Assembly: GCA_012845835.1 (NCBI GenBank)
Contig: JABAKD010000021.1
Coordinates: 1,501,185 to 1,565,184, forward strand
From: Undaria pinnatifida
Lineage: Eukaryota > Sar > Phaeophyceae > Laminariales > Alariaceae
Reading direction: 5' to 3'
Length of the DNA stretch: 64,000 nucleotides
Below are positions 1-10,317 of this stretch, one piece after another. The notes beneath the pieces are model-generated. The model ran no database searches. It had not been told where the DNA came from and saw only the letters and a list, made by a program, of their open reading frames with translations. Position numbers and translations under genes: made by a program. How positions within the stretch are numbered: position 1 is the first letter of the stretch; each line of letters opens with the position of its first letter.

Positions 1-235
1 TGGACATTAGACTTTAGTAGACGTTAGACGTTAGACATTAGACATGAGACATTAGACATTAGACATTAGTAGACGTTAGACATTGGACATTAGACATTAG
101 TAGACGTTAGACGTTAGACATTAGACATTAGACATTAGTAGACGTTAGACATTGGACATTAGACATTAGTAGACGTTAGACGTTAGACATTAGACATTAG
201 ACATTAGACATTGAACATTAGACATAAGACAAACC
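1..235. repeat. Minisatellite of TTAGACATTAGAC-type units
   Basis: Irregular tandem array built from variants of ATTAGACATTAGTAGACGTTAG, with higher-order blocks of about 65 bp. It begins at the window edge, so its full length is unknown. It is not a telomere: the unit is not a plain TTAGGG-type repeat and ordinary intron follows it. Confidence 0.9.
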
Positions 236-1333
236 AAAAACAAAAATATTATAACAAACTGCAAATCGATGTTTCCCTGAACTCTGGGTCAGCTCACCTA
301 TGCTGTCGCAATAGGAACTCGACGTCTTCCCGATCGACGTTTACTCCGTTAGCCAAACAAACAGTCTAAGGGCGATGAGGCAGAGAGGGGAGATGGGAGA
401 TAGTGGGTAGCGGGGGGGCATAAGGGTCGGGGCGACAAAGGGGAGCAGCAAGGGAGGTTAGGGGTGAGGGGGGGAGTGGAGGGCGGGAGTAACACCGGGG
501 CGGGGGGGGGGGTGGCATTGGGGGGGGAGAACGGGGTGGCAGGCGGGGGCGGGGGGAGGGGGGGGGGGGGGCGCGGGTGGATACATCAACGTTTTGGCGA
601 GATTTTCTGTCGATACAAAGTCGACAGTCGACAGTGGCGCACATCTTCGGGAAGCAAGCGGCAGCCCCACGACCGATATATATGTATCTTCGCCGAGAGG
701 ACGAAACGGGGAATTCGGGGATGGCAGTCCTCCCGCAGCACTTGGAGCACGACTGCTGCAGTATCTTACGCTAGGTCTGCAGCAGTGATGCAGCTTTTAG
801 GAAGGAAGGGGGGAGCGGGGAGCTCCCCCAGCTCAGATTTCAAGAGCTAACGGCGAAGACAACGAGGCGACGAAAAGCATAAGCACCTAGGGCGCCACAA
901 GTGTCTGATAGAACACTGTGCTACGTCACGTCGTCACAGGCATAATTATAGAGATAACATGTCTTGCACGAAATGTTTTCTGGATGACGGACTACTCCCC
1001 TGGTGAAACTTTACTGTGCATCAGGAATCCCGTTTAGGTTTCCAGAGTGTATTCCTTACAAGCCGTCTGATTGTTCCTCGGATTGATCTCAAGAAGGTTC
1101 TCATGGAGCCCTTCGCCTGAGGCTAGGCTCACAGGAAAAAAAAAAATGGAATTTACCTTTACCACCGCAGTATGAGTCGTCTGCACTTTAAACTTCCGCT
1201 CGTCGGTGGAATATCGGAACTCGCGGTCGCTTCAAACCAAACAGCGAAGATAATCGGTACCTATCCCGCATTGTATGGCAAGAATCCCGCGCCGTATAGC
1301 CGAACATGAACGGAAAACAAACGAACGCCTTAC
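236..1333. other. Stretch with no recognised gene; G-rich tract inside
   Basis: No exon with splice borders and no member of the named repeat families was seen. Positions about 465-575 are a purine-rich, nearly pure G stretch on the plus strand. Short open frames crossing it come from that composition. The stretch lies downstream of the lowest exon found and is probably intron. Confidence 0.5.
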
Positions 1334-1427
1334 CTGAAAGTGTTTGGCGCTGATCACGCCTCGGCGGTAAGGGTTCTCGCACTGCTTGAAGCCCTTCAGA
1401 AGGGCTTTCGCACTCTTCGTCACGTCC
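1334..1427 (-). CDS. Exon of giant EF-hand gene (lowest one found)
   Basis: Minus-strand exon between an acceptor (TTGTTCTAG) and a donor (GTAAGG). It starts with one base that completes a codon and ends on a codon boundary. The product begins DVTKSAKALLKGFKQ and contains NPYRRGVISAKHF. This has the spacing of a degenerate EF-hand loop (G at loop position 6, I at 8, F after 12) but lacks acidic ligands, so calcium binding is doubtful. Because a good donor follows, the gene should continue to the left of the window. The previous exon found, at 14861-15028, ends in a different phase. At least one exon is therefore missing from the 13-kb interval between them. Confidence 0.6.
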
Positions 1428-2337
1428 CTAGAACAACGCACACATACGTGTGGCAGGGACGACGTGAGGGCAAAAAGTGGTAACTTCAAGGTGTGGTTGG
1501 TCCGACTTTTTTCAGTGCTACAGCTCCACGCTCACTGCAATTTTGTGGCGACTTCCTAGGAACCAGCCTCAGCACGTGTAGGTGATAGTCTGACTTGCTG
1601 TGCGAATGTGTTGCTTGATGTGCGTGTGGGAGATGCATTTTTTTGCTGGTTACAGCACAGCATGTGGGTGAAGATGTATCCCTATCTACGGCGACAAGCC
1701 TTGAGGCCAACGGTCGATTATTTCTGAACAATTTTTACCCCAGGTTTCTATGTCCAAAACCTTGTTGAGCGTGAACGAATATCGAACGACTCGCTGCAGG
1801 ACTACAGGGTCCACCGGCTAACCAAGCGGCCTTGGTCAACGCATGGTGCATCCTGCGTCGAAATCACCTTTGTGTTTTCGTCTCTAAACGGCCTCATCCC
1901 CTCCGAGAGAGCTATGTATAGTTACACCAAACACAAGCCGAGTTCGATATCGCCGAGCGGCTAGAGGAAGGGCGGACAGCGGCACGGGTGCGTGTTTTGA
2001 TCTGGGTGTAGCGCTCTTCGACCAAAACATGTTTTTTCCTGTATGACTAGGGTCGTCGTTGAGCAAAAATATCGTTCTTGATTGGCAACAGCATTCTTCG
2101 TTTTTTTTTCTCAGATCGTCTCAAATGGTAGGAGTTGCACGTTTTGGTACAGGCGTTTCTGACCGGTTGAGCTCCTCCTAAAGCAGGGAAATATTGGTTA
2201 GTTTTATGATCATTTTACGAGTACGATGGTTGTTTTAGGACTAGCGCACAAAATTGTTGGCCGGGTTGCGCAGGAACGAACGCCTTCGAAGTCATGTTTC
2301 GGGCGGGGAAAATTCTTCAGCTCCTCGCGTGTTAAAA
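1428..2337. other. Intron stretch, mostly unrecognised
   Basis: No exon seen. Around 2250-2335 there is a fragment related to TIR-B: the GGGTTGCGCAGGAACGAACG and AAGTCATGTTTCGGG words recur near 12235 and 32770. The rest resembles nothing else in the window. Confidence 0.5.
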
Positions 2338-2340
2338 CAA

Positions 2341-2374
<34 letters not shown>

Positions 2375-2461
2375 GGCAACAGCAACAGCAACAACAACAC
2401 AACAGCAAAAGCAACAGCAAACGCAGCAGCAACAGCAACAGCAGCAACAGCAGCAGCAGAG
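2338..2461. repeat. CAACAG/CAGCAA microsatellite
   Basis: About 120 bp of mixed CAA and CAG triplets with a few interruptions. Frames through it read as poly-Gln or poly-Ala/Val/Leu, which is a by-product of the repeat and not a protein signal. Confidence 0.95.
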
Positions 2462-2739
2462 TGTACGTTTCGTGCGTCTACAAGTGACGCCTGGTACGAG
2501 AGAGGTAGCTCTTTGAGGTGTCCACCTTTTTTTTTTTTTATCAAAATCGTCGGAGTGCCGGGTTCAGGTTTCGGCCTCTAACAGCTTTGGTTGTATGCCT
2601 ACGTCCCGTGGGATTGTGCATCGTGGTTGATTTTTTCATAACCAGGTTTCGGATGAGGTCTATTCAGAGCAGGTCAACTGGCGAATTCACCCAAGAGAAA
2701 CTTGAGATGCTCCTCTACCGAGGTATGCGTCTACGACCA

Positions 2740-3010
2740 GACGCTTGCTGCGACGACAGAGGTAGCACTTTGCGTCTGAAACGTTTTTCTCTGAATGACG
2801 GGGCTCCTACCCAAAATCCTCGGGAATTGGCCATTTTTGTTCCTTTGCAATGATTCTCGTCGTGTAACCTAGGCCATGAGATTTTGTCATCGGGTGGCAG
2901 TTTTTGTTATCTCCAAATCAGTTTTTGGGATAAGAAATGTCTTAAGCTCCCAAATTGAGGGGTAGTATTGAGAAAAAAAAAAGAGGAGCACCTTTATCGT
3001 AGCATGCGTC
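2740..3010 (+). mobile_element. TIR-A element, full-length copy
   Basis: Reference-like copy of the commonest element here. The left end GACGCTTGCTGCGACGACAG and the right end ACCTTTATCGTAGCATGCGTC are inverted copies of each other (consensus GACGCGTGCTACGATAGAG). Shared internal words are CTGAATGACGGGGCTCC, AAAATCSTCGG, CCTAGGCCATG, TCTTAAGCTCCC and a short poly-A near the right end. It is 271 bp with no coding capacity, so it looks like a non-autonomous, MITE-type DNA transposon. Confidence 0.85.
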
Positions 3011-3196
3011 TTAACTTGGAAAAGTATCGTCATTCAACGCGCACGTGGATACCCTGCTTGACGCCTGCAAGACCCACACCTTACTCCGCCAGCTCGGGCT
3101 CATCATGTGGCCGATTTTGCAATCGTTGACACAAGCTGGTCTCTGGGAATTTTTCGCCTCTGACACTCCAGAACGTTTAACTCAGAAAGGTGGTAT

Positions 3197-3455
3197 GACG
3201 CGTGCTACGGTAGAGGAGGGGTGCACCACTTTTTTTCTGAGGTTCTTCAATTTTGGGAGCTTGATGACCTCCCCCAATAACTGATTTGGAGGTGAAAACA
3301 GAACCGCCACCGGATGAGAAATACCAAGCTCTTAAGTACACAACGAGAATCATTTACAAGGATGGCCCATTTCCGACGATTTTGGGTTAAGAAACCCCAT
3401 CATTCAGAAAACATTTTCGCCAAAAAAAAGGTATACCTCTATCGTAGCTCGCGTC
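3197..3455 (-). mobile_element. TIR-A element, reverse copy
   Basis: 259 bp with the ends GACGCGTGCTACGGTAGAGG and CCTCTATCGTAGCTCGCGTC. The internal words are the reverse complement of the forward copies (GGGAGCTTGATGACC, CCGACGATTTTGGGTTAAG, CATTCAGAAAACATT). It lies about 190 bp from the previous copy in the opposite orientation. Confidence 0.85.
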
Positions 3456-3489
3456 TCAAATCGATTGAGTCGAAGGGGTGTTGCTTCCC

Positions 3490-3670
3490 ACGGTAACGCT
3501 GCAGCAGAAGCTTCGGAGAGCTCCTAACATGAGGAGCTAGATAGATCACCCGAAGCGCCACCGCAACAGATACGTTCGCTCGTGGATTCCAACTGACACC
3601 TACTTCGAAGCTAGACCAGGTCCTGAGTGCATAAAAGATACTCGTACGGGAGTGCATCAGAATAACCGGT
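3490..3670 (+). repeat. TIR-B fragment
   Basis: Contains GCAGCAGAAGCTTCGGAGAG, CTCCTAACATGAGGAGCTAG and ATCACCCGAAGCG. These words match the left half of the TIR-B copies at 8977 and 56070. No complete right end is present. Confidence 0.6.
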
Positions 3671-3784
3671 AGGGTTTATCATTTGAGGGAGTTCAACCGG
3701 CGAGAAACGTTTTGCCCCGAAAATGGAAACCCCAGCCGTGGAATAACGCCAAACAAGTTAGCTCCCACAGAGGCGTGCTACGAT

Positions 3785-4059
3785 GACGCGTGCCACGATA
3801 GAGGTGCACCACTTTGTTTCCTAACACTACCCCTCGGTTTGGGAGCTTAAGACATGTCCTCCTTATCCCAAAAACTGATTTTGGAGGAAACAAAAACTTC
3901 TACATACCGGATGAAAAATCCCACCATGGCCTAGGTTACACGACGAGAATCATTTCAAAAAGAAAATGGCCTGTTTCCGACGATTTGGGGTTAAGGAGCC
4001 CCGTCATTCGGATAAAACTAGTTCAGACGGAAAGCGCTACCTCTATCCTAGCAAGCGTC
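3785..4059 (-). mobile_element. TIR-A element, reverse copy
   Basis: 275 bp, from GACGCGTGCCACGATAGAGG to ACCTCTATCCTAGCAAGCGTC, with the family's internal words GGGAGCTTAAGACATG, CATGGCCTAGG and AAGGAGCCCCGTCATTC. Confidence 0.85.
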
Positions 4060-4691
4060 CGCCACATCGAAATAGTCGATACTCCAGGTACAGTATACTC
4101 GGTGCGTATTTCATATTGTATCGTATGGTGGCTCACTTTTTCATAGCACGATGTATTGGCGTGGTCTTCGGCACCTCCGCCCGTTGCCCGACGAGGTTGG
4201 GAAGGACCGGTGCGCTTCTCGACCCCTGAGAGGCAAAGGTACGGAGTTTGTAGCGAGCGAGCACGCGTGGTCACAACGGAGCACAGGGGAATAAACGAAG
4301 GAGCACGGTTTTCTTCGCGCAGCTCTCGCTAGAAAAATGATATTTTTTACTGTGTCACGACGGCGGTCAAAGCCAAGGTGAGAGGGGGGAAGTCCATTTT
4401 CGCTACCAGGTGTGCACCGCTCGCACGATGTTTGATCCTGTGGTGTACCTCTCGGACGAAAATCGTTTAGGAGATATTTCTGCGCAAGCGTAGCTTGCCG
4501 TTCCATTGGTGATTCACATCGCAAAGTTTACGAAAATTAAGAAGCTTAAGACCGAAAAATAACAGGGGGGAGCACGATTAACCCCGAGCCAATGTAAGAA
4601 AAAAAACGCCATAAAAGCGGCCTTGGTCCAGCTTGTACTATTAGTATTGTATACATCGTGTACATCGTACATTAGAGGTTGTCTTGAGCTA

Positions 4692-4800
4692 GACGCGTAC
4701 TACGACAGAGGCGCACCATGTTTCTCCAGACGTTTCTCAGTTTGAGAGCTTAAGACATGTCCTTCTTAACCCAACAAATATCTTTGAGAAAAATAAATAA
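4692..4800 (-). mobile_element. TIR-A fragment
   Basis: Only the right-end third of the element is left: GACGCGTACTACGACAGAGG, then TTGAGAGCTTAAGACATG. It ends in an A-rich stretch, so it is truncated. Confidence 0.7.
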
Positions 4801-5188
4801 AAAACGAGCGGTTTGACAGGGGAGCACAAACAAAACCAAGCTCAACCACAATTGATTTTATAGCGAGCCAGGCGAGGTGGGGTTACGAAAGCCAAGGAAA
4901 ACATGGTTGTGAAAAAAAAACGTCATTTTCTCCATTCGCACACAACATCACAACGATCCTGACTTCTTCTTTTGCGTTTTGACCTTTCTAGGAGTGCGGC
5001 TCCGTTTTTTTTTTGTGTGTGTGTGTGCTGCTCCCCCCTGGTTTCCATTAAGAAGAACATGCCCAAGGCCTATGATTTCTCCAAACAACAATGTGAAACA
5101 TAAGTGAGCCTTGATTGAAGTATGAAACAACTCGTCGGAGGTCGACACGTGCTACCTATGTACCGTAGCGTGCGCCTCACCCTCATCG
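4801..5188. other. Intron stretch, nothing recognised
   Basis: A mixed-composition region with a short GT run near 5017. No exon, inverted-repeat end or tandem array was seen. Confidence 0.5.
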
Positions 5189-5570
5189 GCACGTCCTACG
5201 ATAGAGGTATACCTTTTTTTGGCGATTTTTTTTTCTGAATGACTGGGCTCCTTAACCCAAAATCGTCGGAAATACGCATGCTACGATAGAGGTATACCTT
5301 TTTTTGGCGAAGAAAAAGGTTTCTGAATGACGGGGTTCCTTAACCTACTAATACTACACTATGCTAATACTATACTAATACTATAGTCGGAAAAAAACGA
5401 CATTATTTTGCGTGATTCTCGCTGTGTACCTAGGCCATGGGTTTTTGTACACGGCAGCGGCTTATTGTTCTCAAAATCAGATTTTTGGGGAGATACCTTA
5501 AGCTCCAAAATTGAGAGAACCCTCAGAAAAAAAAAAAGTGGTGTAGTGCCTCTATCGTACCGCGCGTCTT
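5189..5570 (+). mobile_element. TIR-A copy with doubled left end
   Basis: The left end occurs twice (CTACGATAGAGGTATACC near 5198 and again near 5281), followed by one shared body and the right end TGCCTCTATCGTACCGCGCGTC. Near 5345-5390 the body is interrupted by a short array of CTAATACTA units. It is either a partial tandem copy or one element inserted into another. Confidence 0.75.
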
Positions 5571-5945
5571 CCCAACGCTGTCTTGCCGTGGAAAATCTCG
5601 TCGAAGCGTAGACTACTAGCTGAATGGTCTAACTCGTGAAGATCTTGTGTCGTCTTAGAAGCGCTCGTCGTGCTCGCTGCCATGAGGCTAGCCCTTCTGC
5701 GGCCAAGCTACATTAACTTCTGACGGGGTTTTTCTAAAAACTATGGAACGCTACGATATCGGTTTTTGTCTACGGCTGGGGGGGCATAGTAATCAATAAC
5801 CAGGACCAAACACGGTCAGCAAAAATTGGGGTTCCAATAATCAGGTCTTTGTGTTTATCGTAGGTCCTAGTTGCTAAGGTCTCCCGTGCACAGGAGGCGT
5901 GCTGCTGATTGCCTTAGTCTCCCGTAAGCAGGAGGCGTGCAACAC
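5571..5945. other. Intron stretch; small tandem duplication
   Basis: About 5870-5945 holds two imperfect copies of GTCTCCCGTRCACAGGAGGCGTGC. A 43-codon minus-strand open frame at about 5560-5690 has no convincing splice borders and is not called. Confidence 0.45.
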
Positions 5946-6165
5946 AGAGGTCGTAGCACGTTTCGGCGAAAAGTTGTTTTGGACGACGGAGCTCCTTAGC
6001 CAAAAATCGTCGGAAATAGCCCATATTTTCATCCGGCAGATTGATATTTTTTTTTTCTCCTAGGTCGTGGGTTTCCTCATCGGGTAACATTCAAGAATGA
6101 TCTACTGGAAAACGGTCTTAGGCAAGGCACAGAACGCCTCCCTAATTGAGGCAGACGCCTCCGAT
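5946..6165 (+). mobile_element. Decayed TIR-A copy
   Basis: CGTAGCACG..TTTCGGCGAAAAG, GACGACGGAGCTCCTTAGCC, AATCGTCGGAAATAG and a CATCGGGTAAC word keep the family order but have diverged. The right end is not clear. Confidence 0.6.
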
Positions 6166-6852
6166 TGCAAAAACTTTCACCGCGGCATGTGTCCTGCTGT
6201 AGGTCGTGGGGTTGCCCTTTTCCATATTTTCTTCAAGTCGACTACTTCGCTGAGGTAAAAAAACGCCTCCTCCTCAAATGGGAAACTTCGCACGATTTAG
6301 ATGCATCTCTACCTACCGCAGCATGCACGTTGCATACCACTGTACCTGCATGAAAGACCCGCGGTCTATATCTCCACCACCCGCCGCGAATCGTTTGGAA
6401 TACCCTTGTCCCGCAGACAGCTCCACCTGGGGTAGCCGAAAAGAGTGCCGTGGTGTCTCAGCGGACGGCATAGAAGGGAGACAACAAGCGGTGCTGCGGT
6501 GGCATTCAAGCAGGTCCGCACACGGTACGAAGCGGCGTCTAGATCATTCTAAATTTACCCCGCGCTTCGGCTCCACTATTAGCTACACCGACGCTGTCAG
6601 CGTTGGGCGGCGAAAGCAACTGATTGAAATCGACACACGACGCGTATGAAAATACGTGGAATTTTGGTGAGCTAAAGCTTTATTTGCCCCATCCGCCGGA
6701 GGATAAAACAGAAAAAAAAAATGTTTCCAGGACAAAACTACTCAGGGATTGCCATTATGTATTTTTAATTTTTCTGCACATCACTATTTATAGCCAACCC
6801 GTGCCACGTTAGAAGTGACTAATGTTCACGGTATTTCACGGGTAGAAGAGCC
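6166..6852. other. Intron stretch, unassigned
   Basis: Fairly GC-rich between 6360 and 6560, with open frames on both strands. I found no pair of splice borders giving a convincing exon, and no known motif. Confidence 0.4.
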
Positions 6853-7098
6853 TTACTACGGTAGCCCCCCCCAACTTGTCTGTGACGAAATCAGTGGTTT
6901 CGAAATCGGCTCCCGAGCGTATCTCTCCTCAAATAGGGCGCCCTTTGCCACTCCGACGTCATCGTCCGACAGTCCCCTCTCCAGACAAGAGGATGCATGA
7001 AGATATTCGTTTCATAGCATCCTTAGCTGTGTCGAGCAGCGCCATGAACCATTCGTTAAAGAAGATCGCTGGTTTTGTGAAGGGGCTGTCGCGAAACC
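6853..7098 (+). mobile_element. TIR-C element
   Basis: About 246 bp. It shares with 19642-19883 and 39695-39955 the ordered words GTAGCCCCCCC, GAAATCRSYGGTTTCGAAA, GACGTCATCGTYCGA, CATGAACCRTTCGTTAAAGA and TCGGCTCCCG/CAGCTCCCG. Its terminal inverted repeat (consensus GTTCTACGRTAGCCCC) is eroded here. Confidence 0.75.
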
Positions 7099-7138
7099 GT
7101 TTCGGGTCGCTTCTCGGGGAATGGGGTGAACCAGGGTC

Positions 7139-7288
7139 ACCCGACCCGACCCGACCCGACCCGACCCGACCCGACCCGACCCGACCCGACCCGACCCGAC
7201 CCGACCCGACCCGACCCGACCCGACCCGACCCGACCCGACCCGACCCGACCCGACCCGACCCGACCCGACCCGACCCAACCCGACCCA
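7139..7288. repeat. CCGAC pentanucleotide array, about 30 units
   Basis: An almost perfect pentamer array. The flank to about 7410 (ACCCGAGCCGACTTGACCCG) is a diverged continuation. The same GGGTCGGGT wording recurs at 30015-30395 and 53875-53935, so this is one locus of a dispersed family whose core expands. Confidence 0.97.
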
Positions 7289-7840
7289 TGAGATTCGAAA
7301 CCTGCTAACCGACCCAACCCGTCATTTCGAACCCCTCCTGACCCGAGCCGACTTGACCCGCGAGATACCCGGGGGTCTGGTCATGATCCGTGAAAAGCCC
7401 TGTACTTTTGGGCTAAAGTGTTATCTGAATAACGGCACCTCCTTAACCCAAAATCGCCGTGAAAAAAAAATTTTAATCGTTTTCCTACTACGGAGATCCA
7501 TTGCTAACAAACAGGATGAAATTTCACAAATTCACAACAAAAAGGGAAGCATCGCCACTTTTTAGGCGAGCTCTCCCGCGCCACAACTGTGTTTGATTGA
7601 GGCTCTGTGTTGTTGGCAAGTCCAGCCAACGAAATAATCTGTAGCCAAGCGCTTTTACACGAAAAAGCCGGGTGTCTTTTTTGCCCCCTGCTAACATCAG
7701 ATCTCCGTAACATTTTGATTTTTTTCATGCCTAAGGTCATGGGTTTGTTCATTGGGGCGCGGTTTCCGGTTAGCTCAAAACAGTCTGGTACGTAGTTAGG
7801 GTTTGGAGATCCTCACGTCAACAACCTCAGAGGGGGAGGT
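7289..7840. other. Intron stretch with a TIR-A scrap
   Basis: Around 7418-7475 the words TTATCTGAATAACGGCACCTCC and TTAACCCAAAATCGCCG are a TIR-A remnant. Nothing else was recognised. Confidence 0.5.
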
Positions 7841-8095
7841 AGGGGGGGGGGGGGGGGGGGGGGGTGAACTTCAACCCGTAGCATTCATCACCTTTCGTTC
7901 GACACTCCTAGCCCTCCTCCGCCTCTCTCTGCTATTAATAGACGCATCTGCAGTGCGAGCTCTGTCGCCTCCAGCGCCCACTGGTCCGCAGAAGCCCGTC
8001 GGGATGGTGGTGTCACTGAACCCGAAACGAAAAGAGGTGGTGATGCCGTGGATGCGAAACGATCACGGCGCGCGGGGGGGGGGGGGGGGGTCAGG
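7841..8095. repeat. Two poly-G runs flanking unassigned sequence
   Basis: Pure G runs lie at about 7845-7864 and 8074-8090 on the plus strand. The sequence between is GC-rich, and its open frames show no splice support. Confidence 0.85.
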
Positions 8096-8794
8096 TCTCG
8101 GCTAAGTTACAGCAGGGGATTCACGTTTCGGGTAGACTCTATTTCGGGGGGAAAAAAAAAAGGTTTCCAAAAACACGTCACTGCTCTGTGACCTCGATCA
8201 ATTTCGGGGTCGGTCTACTCATATTTGCAAGCTGCGGGTCTATCTGTTCGGTGGCTCAGGGCCGCTGGCGTCGTCAGGGATCACCAAGTTTTGAGGTACA
8301 GTTCGGCGCGAGTCGACGAGGAAAGAAAATGCTGACTTATTCTCGCGTTAAAATATTAGGGCAGGTACCGTAGTGGGGAGGGGCGAGAAGGGCCCGCTAC
8401 GTGACCCCGGATCTGAGTTACTTCTGGGAGGGAGGGCGAGAGAGTAGTGCGAGGAAAATATATGGGGCGAAGGTAAAACAACAACAAAACGAACAAACAA
8501 ACAAGCAAACAAACAAACAGACAAACAAAAATGATGTTGCGCTTTTTTCCAAGGTGTCACGATATGTTTACGTAAAGAGAGGTATGTATACATTTATATA
8601 AATTTATACTAGTATATTTGTACTTTTCGCCACCAAAAAGTTGTTTCGTGAGGCCTCGACAACTAAAACGTTTCAAAATATACCACTGTTACGATATAGG
8701 TAGCACTTAAACATACATATAGATATATATACATATTTTGTCGCCACCAAACAGTTGTTTGTTGCGCTGCGACAACAAAAGCACTTCAATCGAC
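8096..8794. other. Intron stretch with AAAC microsatellite
   Basis: About 8480-8530 is an (ACAA/AAAC) array, and about 8585-8740 is AT-rich with ATATAT runs. No exon seen. Confidence 0.55.
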
Positions 8795-8945
8795 GACCGC
8801 TACGATAGAGATATGGCACCTTTTTGGCTTAATCGGCGGTGCCTAAAATGACGGGGCCGCTTACCCGCGAAACAAGTGAAAAAAAATCATTTTTTTTTAT
8901 TGTTGAGGCATATTTTTGTTGCACCCCTAGATGCCGTCATGAGAA
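8795..8945 (+). mobile_element. TIR-A fragment, left half
   Basis: GCTACGATAGAGATATGGCACC followed by TTTTTGGCTTAATCGG and AATGACGGGGCCGCTTACCC. The right half is lost. Confidence 0.65.
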
Positions 8946-8976
8946 TATTTTAATCGAGAGGCGTGTAACGAAAGAG

Positions 8977-9243
8977 CCATCTCACGGTAGCGGTGCAGCA
9001 GATTCTAGGAAATTTCTGAGCTCCTAATATGAGAAGCTGAATCAAATTATGACCCGAAGCACGACTTCGAAGGCATTCGTTCGCGCAACCCGACCGAGCT
9101 TCTATGCCTTCATCCAAAACAATATACACCCACTCGTTAAATTACTTGACAAAGGGCTAACCGCTAGTTCTTCACTTGAGGGAGGTCAATCGGGCAGGTA
9201 CAATATTAGTCAATCTAACAACTGCAACTCCTACCGTGGGATG
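8977..9243 (+). mobile_element. TIR-B element, full-length copy
   Basis: 267 bp. The left end CCATCTCACGGTAGCGGTG and the right end CTGCAACTCCTACCGTGGGATG are inverted copies (consensus CATCCCACGGTAGGGGTTGC). Internal words TGAGCTCCTAATATGAG, CGAAGGCATTCGTTCG and CCCGACCGAGCTTCTATGCC recur at 55.7-56.4 kb. It has no coding capacity. Confidence 0.85.
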
Positions 9244-9690
9244 ACCAGCTTTCAGGTCAGGAGCCTCGGAAAATGAATGATGCACCTTTTTCCCGTACCG
9301 TGCGTCAATATCAATATCGCGTGGTTGTGAAAACCGGGGATAACCCTAACCCGGAATAACCCCTACCATAAGGTTGGGATCGCTACCGGAAGCAAGAAGG
9401 GTTTCTCATGTACTTGTAAAATCGCTTGGTCAGTGACTAACCGGTATTTACCTGCTTGGGGAGCTCAATCGGACACGTACATTACACGTTAATCCAACAA
9501 CTGCAACCCCTACCGTGGGATGACTCAACAGGTTAGGAGCCTCGGAAAATGAATGATGCACCTTTTTCCCGTACCGTGCGTCAATATCAATATCGCGTGG
9601 TGGTCAAAACCGGGGATAACCGTAACCCGGAATAACCCCTACCATAAGGTTGAGATCGCTACCTGAAGCAAGAAGGGTTTCTCCATATGC
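9160..9690. repeat. 276-bp tandem duplication carrying a TIR-B end
   Basis: The segment from about 9160 to 9435 is repeated at 9436-9690. AGGAGCCTCGGAAAATGAAT starts at 9259 and again at 9535, and both copies end with AAGCAAGAAGGGTTTCTC. The duplicated unit includes the right end of the TIR-B element at 8977-9243, so duplication came after that insertion. Confidence 0.9.
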
Positions 9691-9998
9691 CCCTCGAGAG
9701 AGCCGGTGCTGTGGCACGAGGGCGACAAAGCGATTAGGTTTTTTTAAGTATTCGATGTTCTAGTGACCCTTAAAAGTAGACCGCTTTCCCCCATCCTATT
9801 CATGCAAGGTAGGTTGGTTTAATACCGGAGGTTTGTCCATTACGCCGGTATATTCCCCACGTTTTTCGAGACGGTTGCCTAGGTGGAACGGAGGGCACAG
9901 GGCGTCGCGAATGCCGCGATCAGTTCGTCATGTTCGTGGCTGTTTCGCAGCGAGTCGCTTCAAGATGGAGGTGTAGGTTATCCCCATGCTTCCTCTAA

Positions 9999-10175
9999 AC
10001 GTTCGCCCCAGTGTTTGTTGTTCGTGCGAAAGACAGCTTCCCCGATGAGGGCGTACCCATTGCGTGGTTGATATATCGCGGATGGAACTCCCCGCCGGGG
10101 GTCGAAGCAAAGACTTGGCGACCCTCAACAATCGGGTCACGTTACGGAAAGCAGGTAGTACGTGGCCACAGATAG
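9999..10175 (+). other. Short plus-strand open frame of unknown nature
   Basis: A 58-codon frame, stop to stop, with protein-like composition (VFVVRAKDSFPDEGVPIAW near its start). It has no ATG at the front and no clear splice borders, and I recognise no family. It could be a decayed transposon fragment or chance. Confidence 0.2.
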
Positions 10176-10201
10176 GTAAAATATCCATATCCTCTTACTG
10201 G

Positions 10202-10317
10202 AAAAGAACGCTCCGTGGATCAGATGTATCATAGTTTGTTGCCTCCAGATTTAGGCATCAAAGAACGTTCCGTGGATCAGATGTATTAAAAAGTCTGTTG
10301 CTTCCAGATTTAGGCAT
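10202..10317. repeat. 58-bp tandem duplication
   Basis: Two copies of AAGAACGYTCCGTGGATCAG.. ending in CCAGATTTAGGCAT, with small differences. Confidence 0.9.

Noticed and set aside
1-235. Telomere-like TTAGAC repeat at the window edge
   Set aside because: Irregular, interstitial in look, followed at once by ordinary intron; not a standard telomeric unit.
6876-7565. 229-codon frame with a Thr-Arg-Pro-Asp-Pro run
   Set aside because: The centre is the CCGAC array and the front is a TIR-C element; no splice signals or domain.
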